The notes under the pieces were generated by a model. That model did no database searches. It had not been told where the DNA came from and worked only from the letters and a program-made list of their open reading frames with translations. A DNA stretch of 5,838 nt, taken from positions 1 through 5,838 of the forward strand of contig JADQBU010000339.1 in the NCBI GenBank assembly GCA_016278435.1, in the 5' to 3' direction. Positions within the stretch are counted from its first letter, which is position 1; every line of letters starts with the position of its first letter. Origin of the DNA: Halanaerobiales bacterium (lineage in GTDB: Bacteria > Bacillota > Halanaerobiia > Halanaerobiales > JADQBU01). This document shows, piece after piece, positions 1 through 5,127 of this stretch. Both the position numbers and the translations under genes were made by a program.

Positions 1-42
1 ATATATATTTAGATGTTTTAGTAGTTTTCTATCCCAGTGCAT
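1..42 (-). CDS. rodA: Probable RodA (SEDS peptidoglycan glycosyltransferase), N-terminal 14 codons only
   Basis: An ATG at 42 opens a frame that stays open to the left window edge, reading MHWDRKLLKHLNIY. It lies 14 bases after the minE stop and is preceded by AAGAGG (58-53) at a spacing of 10 bases, so it looks like a translated next gene of the same operon. The pattern of a short head with a basic Asp-Arg-Lys-Leu-Leu-Lys stretch just before an expected first membrane helix resembles the start of RodA/FtsW-family proteins. RodA is the membrane glycosyltransferase that works with PBP2 in lateral wall synthesis, and the PBP2 gene lies upstream here, which supports the guess. Fourteen residues are too few for a firm family call. 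Another membrane protein is possible. The frame itself is more certain than the name. Confidence 0.5.
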   Translation of the reverse strand, partial: MHWDRKLLKHLNIY

Positions 43-52
43 TTAATTAATA

Positions 53-58
53 CCTCTT
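53..58 (-). promoter_or_regulatory. Ribosome-binding site of the truncated left-edge gene, sharing the minE stop
   Basis: AAGAGG on the minus strand lies 10 bases before the ATG at 42. Its first two A's are the last two bases of the minE TAA stop (59-57), so ribosomes ending minE sit on this site. The spacing is a little long and the 8 bases before the ATG are the palindrome TTAATTAA. Confidence 0.5.
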
Positions 59-320
59 ATCCAGAGCGCTTTATTTGAAAGTTGGCGACCATGGCCATTA
101 CTTCCTCCTGTCTGCTAACCTCCATATCTATTTTGTCTTCATCTATATCGATATATCTTTGGATAACTTTTATTAAATCCCTTTTTAGAGAATCCATCTC
201 GCCTGGTGAAAGTTTTATTCTGTCCTGAACCAGTATAAACTGCAGTCTTTCCTTGGCAACATTCTTACTCTTCTTCTTTTCACTTTTCACTAAACCTAAT
301 TTTTCCAAGAGATTTATCAT
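57..320 (-). CDS. minE: MinE, cell division topological specificity factor
   Basis: MinE binds MinD on the membrane, displaces MinC, stimulates the MinD ATPase and so restricts FtsZ inhibition to the poles. The 87-residue product is of normal MinE length. Residues 1-10 (MINLLEKLGL) form a short amphipathic segment like the MinE membrane-targeting head. Residues 19-34 (SKNVAKERLQFILVQD) match the conserved MinD-contact region, whose core is AKERLQ. The rest (about 41-83) fits the topological specificity domain, with a KRDLIKVIQRYIDID helix followed by a hydrophobic strand ending VANFQI. The ATG at 320 has a near-perfect AAAGGAGG site 5 bases upstream. The gene starts 11 bases after the minD stop. 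MinE is the element that separates this locus from the MinCD/DivIVA arrangement of Bacillus subtilis. Confidence 0.95.
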   Translation of the reverse strand: MINLLEKLGLVKSEKKKSKNVAKERLQFILVQDRIKLSPGEMDSLKRDLIKVIQRYIDIDEDKIDMEVSRQEEVMAMVANFQIKRSG

Positions 321-325
321 AATAA

Positions 326-333
326 CCTCCTTT
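326..333 (-). promoter_or_regulatory. Strong ribosome-binding site of minE, overlapping the minD stop
   Basis: AAAGGAGG lies 5 bases before the minE ATG. Its first two A's belong to the minD TAA stop (334-332). It is the strongest Shine-Dalgarno match in the window and is paired with an ATG, unlike the TTG of minD. Confidence 0.8.
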
Positions 334-1126
334 AGGCCAGACCGACTATTCTTTTGATTTTTTTAACTAAAGTATCTCTTTCCAGAGACATAAGAGGTAA
401 CTCCTCGCCCTGAATCCGTCTGGCAATATTTTTTAAGGCCTGTCCAGCTTTGGTCTTATCCTGTAGAACAATCGGCTCACCTTTATTGGTAGAAACAACT
501 ATGTATTCATCCTCTGGAACAACCCCCAGCAGATTAATAGCCAGTATTTCGATCATATCATCAATATCCATCATATTTCCTTTTTCCACCATATCCATCC
601 TGATCCTGTTAATGATCACATCAGGGTCTTTTAAACCTTCAGCCTCCAGCAGGCCAATTATTCGGTCTGCATCTCTGACAGCAGAAACTTCAGGAGTAGT
701 CACAATAATAGCCTGGTCTGCTCCAGCAATTGCATTCTTGAATCCCTGTTCGATTCCTGCCGGACAGTCAATTATAATATAATCCATATCTTCTCTTAAA
801 GTGTTGGTTAATTCCTTCATCTGGTAAGGAGTAACTGCCGTTTTGTCCCTGGTCTGGGCGGCCGGAAGCAAAAATAGATTATTATGCCTTTTATCTCTAA
901 TCAAAGCCTGCTCCAGGCGACAATTTTTTTCAACGACATCTACTATATCATAGACAATTCGGTTCTCAAGACCTATAACGACATCAAGATTTCTCAAGCC
1001 AATATCAGCATCAATTAAACAGACCCGGTTATCATCCATAGCGAGGGCTGTCCCCAGATTTGCTGTAACAGTAGTTTTCCCAACTCCGCCCTTACCGGAT
1101 GTAATCACAATTACTTTTCCTGCCAA
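332..1126 (-). CDS. minD: MinD, septum-site-determining ATPase
   Basis: MinD is a ParA/MinD-type P-loop ATPase that dimerises on ATP, binds the membrane, recruits and activates MinC, and is released by MinE. The 264 residues match the usual length. The deviant Walker A motif is SGKGGVGKTT at 10-19, with signature Lys12 and P-loop Lys17. The switch I region IDADIGLRNLD is at 38-48, and the Walker B/switch II region YIIIDCPAGIE is at 116-126. The C-terminal LVKKIKRIVGLA (253-264) is a basic amphipathic helix, the expected membrane-targeting sequence, so the protein should be able to bind membrane. The start is TTG at 1126, which puts the P-loop at the usual distance from the N-terminus and has AAGGAGGG 6 bases upstream. 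The minC stop is in the same frame 12 bases before it, so no longer start is possible. Confidence 0.97.
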   Translation of the reverse strand: MAGKVIVITSGKGGVGKTTVTANLGTALAMDDNRVCLIDADIGLRNLDVVIGLENRIVYDIVDVVEKNCRLEQALIRDKRHNNLFLLPAAQTRDKTAVTPYQMKELTNTLREDMDYIIIDCPAGIEQGFKNAIAGADQAIIVTTPEVSAVRDADRIIGLLEAEGLKDPDVIINRIRMDMVEKGNMMDIDDMIEILAINLLGVVPEDEYIVVSTNKGEPIVLQDKTKAGQALKNIARRIQGEELPLMSLERDTLVKKIKRIVGLA

Positions 1127-1132
1127 TTTTGT

Positions 1133-1140
1133 CCCTCCTT
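1133..1140 (-). promoter_or_regulatory. Ribosome-binding site that fixes the TTG start of minD
   Basis: AAGGAGGG lies 6 bases before the TTG at 1126. Its first two A's are the end of the minC TAA stop (1141-1139). A strong site at ideal spacing supports use of the non-ATG start. Confidence 0.75.
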
Positions 1141-1753
1141 ATATACTTAATTCCTCAACAACTATTGCACTATCTTTTACATATGCCCTTTCTGGTTTAA
1201 AGAGTTTTTCTGAACTTATTCCTTCTTCGGGAGAGCGCGAAATATATCCAGCAATCCTGACCTGAGTCGGCTGTAATTTAAAAGCAATAACCTGAGCCTC
1301 AACCATACCCCTGGCCCCGGCATGGACTACCCCTCTTAGTTTTCCCAGAATTATGACATCACCTCCGGCAATTACCTCTGCACCGGGGTTTACATCACCC
1401 AGAATAACGATATTTGTAGGATATTTTATCTTCTGCCCAGATCTTAAAGTCCCCTTGATTAATACTGTATCTCTTTTATACCTGTTTTCATTTTTACTGG
1501 AACTTCCTTTACTGGTAAAATAAATATTATTTACATCCTGATAACCTGAGATAATATCCATTATTTCCCGGACCTGATCGGCTTGAAAGCAGCACCCGTC
1601 AATGTTTAAATAAAGATCCACCCCTGCGAAAAAAGTGCTGGCACCGTTTACATGATTCTTTAGTTCTTCCTTTAATATTTCAAATTTTACTTCAGGATTT
1701 AAATTTAGTAAAACACCCCTGGTATTTACCTTGAAAGTAAAAGCAGAATTCAT
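1139..1753 (-). CDS. minC: MinC, septum-site-determining FtsZ inhibitor
   Basis: MinC blocks FtsZ polymerisation and is brought to the membrane by MinD. With the start chosen here the protein has 204 residues. The N-terminal domain (about 1-80) begins NSAFTFKVNTRGVLLNLNPE, with the beta-strand/Gly/beta-strand pattern of MinC_N. A polar linker (about 81-95, SKGSSSKNENRYKRD) follows. The C-terminal beta-helix domain (about 96-175) has the MinD-interaction motif RSGQ at 104-107, then GDVNPG, AGGDVIILGKLRG, VHAG and LQPTQVRIAG, all family hallmarks. The open frame has an earlier ATG at 1777, adding MAGKGDCN, but that start has no good ribosome-binding site, while the ATG at 1753 has AAAGGGG 8 bases upstream. 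The gene follows PBP2 after 60 bases and precedes minD by 12 bases. The adjacent cysteines 54-55 in the N-domain are a minor oddity. Confidence 0.92.
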   Translation of the reverse strand: MNSAFTFKVNTRGVLLNLNPEVKFEILKEELKNHVNGASTFFAGVDLYLNIDGCCFQADQVREIMDIISGYQDVNNIYFTSKGSSSKNENRYKRDTVLIKGTLRSGQKIKYPTNIVILGDVNPGAEVIAGGDVIILGKLRGVVHAGARGMVEAQVIAFKLQPTQVRIAGYISRSPEEGISSEKLFKPERAYVKDSAIVVEELSI

Positions 1754-1761
1754 ATTACAGT

Positions 1762-1768
1762 CCCCTTT
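1762..1768 (-). promoter_or_regulatory. Ribosome-binding site that decides the minC start
   Basis: AAAGGGG lies 8 bases before the ATG at 1753. The upstream in-frame ATG at 1777 is preceded only by AT-rich sequence, so this site favours the shorter protein by 8 residues. Confidence 0.6.
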
Positions 1769-1813
1769 GCCAGCCATTTATTTATATATTCTCTAATAAA
1801 GCAAAAATTCCTG

Positions 1814-3760
1814 CTACTCCCCGCCGGAAAAAACATCCTGTAGAAATTCAAATAACCGGTTTTTGGGATTTAAAAACTCTTCTTTGGTAATCAGGTTTTC
1901 CTTCTGTTTGCTGGTATCTTCTTCATCTATTCCAAAATATTTCTTGAATATCTCAGCAGCAACAGACAGGGTATTTGAACTGGAATTACCGTTTTCAATA
2001 AAGACCAGCACAACAATCTGGGGGTCTTCGATAGGTGCAAAACCAACAAACCAACCATGGTTGGCATTACTGATACTTGTCTGAGCCGTACCGGTTTTCC
2101 CGGCTACCCTGACGGGAAAATCACCGAATATACTCCGGGCTGTACCATAAGAGGAAGTTGTAACCTCTGTCATACCCTGTTTCAGTATTTGATAGACTTC
2201 AGGGTCAAAGTCCAGTTTCTTTCTAATATCTGGTTTCTGCTCAAAAATTAAATTTCCTTCATTATCTATAACCCTGTCTACTAGATAAGGCCTGTACATA
2301 ATGCCATCATTGGCAATTGCACTTACCATGTCGATCAACTGGATGGGAGTCGTTAGCAACCCTCCCTGACCAATCGAAAGATTGACGGAATCCCCTGGAT
2401 ACCAACCCTCATTAAAGTTTTTTTCTTTCCATTCCCGGTCTGGAACCAGTCCGGACTTTTCGCCGGGGAGATCAATACCGGTTACTTCCCCAAGTCCGTA
2501 GTTGCGGGCAGTTTCAGTCAGTTTTTGTCCTCTGTACTTTTCATATAGTCTATAGCCCAGCGAGTAAAAAACAATGTTATTGGAACGGGCAATAGCCCTG
2601 GTAAAATCCAGTCTGCCTTCACCACCCTCATGCCAGTTATTAAAGGGTCTTGACCAGTGAGGGATATAAAATTGTCCGTTCTTATCAACAAATTCTGTAT
2701 CGGCATTAACATCAAGATATTCAATAGCAGCAGTCCCGGTAACCAGCTTAAAGATTGAACCCGGGGGAACTGCAGCCATAATTGCCCGGTTCAACAGCGG
2801 ATTAAGGGGATCATTAATCAAATTTGAGTAACTTTCTGCTGTCAGACCCAGGGCAAAGTCATTCAAATTAAAATCGGGAGCACTGGCCATAGCCCTGACC
2901 GCACCTGTATTTAGATCCATGACAATAGATGCTGCCCCGGTTGGCTTATTAATCTCAGGATCCTTATCGGCCTCTTCCCTTAGTTTCTGCAGCTGCTGGG
3001 ATAACAATTCTTCAACTCTTTTCTGTAGGTCGTAATCAATATTTAAAATCAGATTATTTCCCGGCTGAGGTGGGTTTGTACCAAGGGTTCTGATCTGTTC
3101 ACCAATGTTATTAACTTCAATCTGTTTTACCCCATCTGTCCCTTTTAAATAAGCCTCATATTCCCTTTCTATGCCTGACTTCCCGACTATATCATTTGCA
3201 TCATAATTATTGTATCCTTCATTATTAAAATTCTTTAAACCATTTATGCTTATTTCACCAACATAACCAATGATGTGGGAGGCAGTTGAATCATAAACAT
3301 AATCCCTTACAGATGACTCCTTAACCAGTATTCCCGGCAACTGGTCAGCATTCTCCTCAATAATAACCATCATTTCCTGAGATATATTTCTCTGCAGTAA
3401 AACTGCTTCTTTTTTTCTGGAGTTTTCTTCAGTTTCCCGGTAGATTGCCTCCAGTTTCTCAAGATCTATATCTATTAATGCAGCCACATCTGCCAGTAAT
3501 TTATCAACCGGAATATCAGGTGGAATTTCATTGGGAAGGAGATATAAGTTATAGGATATTTTATTTGAAACAAGTATCTTTCCATTTGTATCAAGTATCT
3601 TCCCCCGGGGAGCATTTATGGGACGGAGAGATATCCTGTTTCCCTTGGAGAGTTCGTGGTAGTAATCGCCCATTACTATCTGGAGGTGACCGGCCCGGAG
3701 AATCAGTAATAAAAAGAAAGCAAGAATAATATATTTAAAAACTTTCAATCTATCAAACAT
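1814..3760 (-). CDS. mrdA: Penicillin-binding protein 2, elongation-specific transpeptidase (class B PBP)
   Basis: This is a membrane-anchored DD-transpeptidase that crosslinks peptidoglycan during elongation, normally with RodA and MreBCD. The start used is ATG at 3760, giving 648 residues. One transmembrane anchor lies at about 9-27. The RGKILDTNG motif (52-60) opens the PBP dimerisation/pedestal region. The transpeptidase domain has all three catalytic motifs: SIFK (Ser335 nucleophile, Lys338), SNN (393-395) and KTGT (555-558). No PASTA repeats are seen, which argues against SpoVD/PBP1-like division or spore enzymes. Position directly after mreD supports the elongation role. An in-frame ATG at 3799 would add 13 residues inside mreD, but GGAGG stands 8 bases before the ATG at 3760. 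The last ~38 residues (from about 611) form a charged tail past the expected domain end. The catalytic protein appears intact. Confidence 0.95.
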   Translation of the reverse strand: MFDRLKVFKYIILAFFLLLILRAGHLQIVMGDYYHELSKGNRISLRPINAPRGKILDTNGKILVSNKISYNLYLLPNEIPPDIPVDKLLADVAALIDIDLEKLEAIYRETEENSRKKEAVLLQRNISQEMMVIIEENADQLPGILVKESSVRDYVYDSTASHIIGYVGEISINGLKNFNNEGYNNYDANDIVGKSGIEREYEAYLKGTDGVKQIEVNNIGEQIRTLGTNPPQPGNNLILNIDYDLQKRVEELLSQQLQKLREEADKDPEINKPTGAASIVMDLNTGAVRAMASAPDFNLNDFALGLTAESYSNLINDPLNPLLNRAIMAAVPPGSIFKLVTGTAAIEYLDVNADTEFVDKNGQFYIPHWSRPFNNWHEGGEGRLDFTRAIARSNNIVFYSLGYRLYEKYRGQKLTETARNYGLGEVTGIDLPGEKSGLVPDREWKEKNFNEGWYPGDSVNLSIGQGGLLTTPIQLIDMVSAIANDGIMYRPYLVDRVIDNEGNLIFEQKPDIRKKLDFDPEVYQILKQGMTEVTTSSYGTARSIFGDFPVRVAGKTGTAQTSISNANHGWFVGFAPIEDPQIVVLVFIENGNSSSNTLSVAAEIFKKYFGIDEEDTSKQKENLITKEEFLNPKNRLFEFLQDVFSGGE

Positions 3761-4238
3761 AATGCTTGCCTCCGGAATATATATAATTGAAGAATACAAA
3801 ATAGATTACCAGGCCAAGTATCGCATTATAAATTGCCTCCGGCAGAACAACAGATTTAAAGTAATTTCCCAGCATTAAACCTGCAGCCATATTCCCGGCA
3901 GTAAAAATTACAGCAAATTCCTTAAAAATCGTCATTATAAAAATTAAAACAGGAGGGAGAACATAGTTGCGTTTATAAAATTGTTCTGAAAAGAATCCAC
4001 TTAAAATTCCAATTATCATCTTGATAAAAGTATTAATTCCAAACATTCCACCCAGTAAAATATCCTGGATAAATCCAGCGAAAAATCCACCTCCGGCGCC
4101 GGCCCCGGTACCTGATAAGTACCCGGTTATGAAAACAAAAATTAACAAAAGGTCTGGTTTTACACCGGCCAGAGGATAAAAAGAAAAAACTGTAACCTGT
4201 AAAATAAGGGTAATCAGAAAGAAAAAGAAATACTGCAC
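3753..4238 (-). CDS. mreD: MreD, rod shape-determining membrane protein
   Basis: MreD is a small polytopic membrane protein of the elongasome that works with MreC to position wall synthesis. The 161 residues match the family size. The sequence is strongly hydrophobic, with about five or six likely membrane segments near 3-21, 29-45, 46-64, 67-84, 93-115 and 132-151. Family features include KPDLLLI at 27-33 and the glycine-rich stretch ending GFFAGFIQDILLGG (51-64), followed by FGINT. The start is GTG at 4238, with GGAGG 7 bases upstream. An in-frame TAA at 4265-4263 rules out a much longer protein, and the next Met (residue 64) lies too far in. It follows mreC by 41 bases. Its last codons and TGA overlap the first 8 bases of the PBP2 gene in another frame, which suggests translational coupling. 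Confidence 0.92.
   Translation of the reverse strand: MQYFFFFLITLILQVTVFSFYPLAGVKPDLLLIFVFITGYLSGTGAGAGGGFFAGFIQDILLGGMFGINTFIKMIIGILSGFFSEQFYKRNYVLPPVLIFIMTIFKEFAVIFTAGNMAAGLMLGNYFKSVVLPEAIYNAILGLVIYFVFFNYIYSGGKHYV
3769..3773 (-). promoter_or_regulatory. Ribosome-binding site inside mreD that decides the PBP2 start
   Basis: GGAGG lies 8 bases before the ATG at 3760 and is within the last codons of mreD (Gly-Gly-Lys-His-Tyr-Val). It fits the PBP2 start that gives MFDRLKVF followed at once by the membrane anchor. Confidence 0.75.
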
Positions 4239-4245
4239 CTGTCTC

Positions 4246-4254
4246 CCTCCCCCC
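4246..4254 (-). promoter_or_regulatory. G-rich ribosome-binding site that fixes the GTG start of mreD
   Basis: The minus strand reads GGGGGGAGG here, within an all-purine stretch, and the GGAGG part ends 7 bases before the GTG at 4238. An unusually long G run precedes the core, which allows several pairing registers with the 16S rRNA end. Confidence 0.65.
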
Positions 4255-4279
4255 TTCCATATTTATTTGACATACGAAA

Positions 4280-5113
4280 CTAAAATTCAGTGATTACCAG
4301 TACCTCTTCGATGGTCTTTAATCCCAGGAATAAGTTTATATCTGCCTTCAGGGAAAGTCCGTAGTTATCTGTTTCAACCTTTGTAACACTGCCTATTGGA
4401 AGTCCCCGGGGATAATTATTGGATAATCCGGATGTTAAAATCAGATCACCTTCTTTTATATCGGCATCCCAGGAAATTTTATTCATAATGGCAGTATCCT
4501 GCTTATCAGGCTGTCCATTTACCAGTCCAATTGCCCTGGACTCTTCCCTCTGCACAATACCTCCCACCACAAATTCCGGATCATTGACAAGCTGTACCTG
4601 TGAGGTATTACTGCCAGTATAACTTATCCTGCCGACCAGTGTACCGTTATAGCTTATAACCGGCATCTTCTCCCGGATACCATCATTAGTACCCCGGTCA
4701 ATCATCATAATATTTTTCAGACTTGAAGGGCTGTAGCCGATGACCCTTGCTCCCTTAACTTTGTATTCATCAACATAAATCTTAAAAGCAAGTAACTCTT
4801 TCAGCCGTTTATTTTCTCGCTTAAATTCCTCCAACTGAAGAATTTGCCGTTTCAAAGCTGCAACTTTCTTTTCCAACTGATCATTCTGCCTTAGAATCTC
4901 TCCTGTATTGAAAATACCATACCAGAAAGAGCTTACCCAGTTATAGACCTTACTAAAATAATCAAAAATTGGTCCGGTTATATTAAAGATTCCCCTCTCC
5001 AGCCAGCCCAGATAGGGCACACTAATCCCCCGGGAATCAGTAAATCTCATTACTCCCAGCAAAACTATTAATACTATCAGGACCACAATCATGCTCTTAC
5101 CGATATTATTCAA
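4280..5113 (-). CDS. mreC: MreC, rod shape-determining protein
   Basis: MreC is a bitopic protein that links cytoplasmic MreB to PBP2 and MreD outside the membrane. The 277 residues are normal for the family. A short cytoplasmic head (NNIGKS) precedes one membrane helix at about 8-22. A coiled coil at about 72-108 (NDQLEKKVAALKRQILQLEE, then ENKRLKELL) is followed by the beta-domain pair. In that part DRGTNDGIREKMPVI (139-153), GTLVGRI (157-163) and GDLILTSGLSNNYPRGLPIG (222-241) are characteristic MreC motifs. The start is TTG at 5113, with AGGGGG 8 bases upstream. The mreB stop is in the same frame only 12 bases earlier, so no longer start exists, and starting at Met8 would lose the basic residue before the helix. 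It lies between mreB and mreD, as in most rod-shaped bacteria. Confidence 0.96.
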   Translation of the reverse strand: MNNIGKSMIVVLIVLIVLLGVMRFTDSRGISVPYLGWLERGIFNITGPIFDYFSKVYNWVSSFWYGIFNTGEILRQNDQLEKKVAALKRQILQLEEFKRENKRLKELLAFKIYVDEYKVKGARVIGYSPSSLKNIMMIDRGTNDGIREKMPVISYNGTLVGRISYTGSNTSQVQLVNDPEFVVGGIVQREESRAIGLVNGQPDKQDTAIMNKISWDADIKEGDLILTSGLSNNYPRGLPIGSVTKVETDNYGLSLKADINLFLGLKTIEEVLVITEF

Positions 5114-5121
5114 TGTATTTT

Positions 5122-5127
5122 CCCCCT
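5122..5127 (-). promoter_or_regulatory. Ribosome-binding site that fixes the TTG start of mreC
   Basis: AGGGGG begins inside the mreB TAG stop (5128-5126) and ends 8 bases before the TTG at 5113. Sharing of stop and binding site suggests coupled translation from mreB to mreC. Confidence 0.65.

Noticed and set aside
450..782. Plus-strand open frame of 110 codons inside minD
   Set aside because: It is antisense to a clear MinD, has serine/isoleucine-rich low-complexity composition typical of an antisense shadow, and matches no family I recognise.
1781..1804. Possible sigma-A promoter before minC (TTGCTT at 1804-1799 and TATAAA at 1786-1781, minus strand)
   Set aside because: The spacer is only 12 bases where about 17 is needed, so the match is likely chance in AT-rich sequence.
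2518..2724. Minus-strand frame of 68 codons within PBP2
   Set aside because: It is out of frame with the transpeptidase domain, which is intact across the region, so there is no frameshift to explain.
3445..3729. Plus-strand open frame of 94 codons opposite the 5' part of PBP2
   Set aside because: It lies wholly opposite a well-supported coding region, and its translation resembles no known family.
4033..4260. Minus-strand frame of 75 codons starting with ATG at 4260 and overlapping mreD
   Set aside because: The ATG has no ribosome-binding site, since the G-rich tract lies after it, and the frame is a +1 shadow of MreD. A leader-peptide role is not supported.
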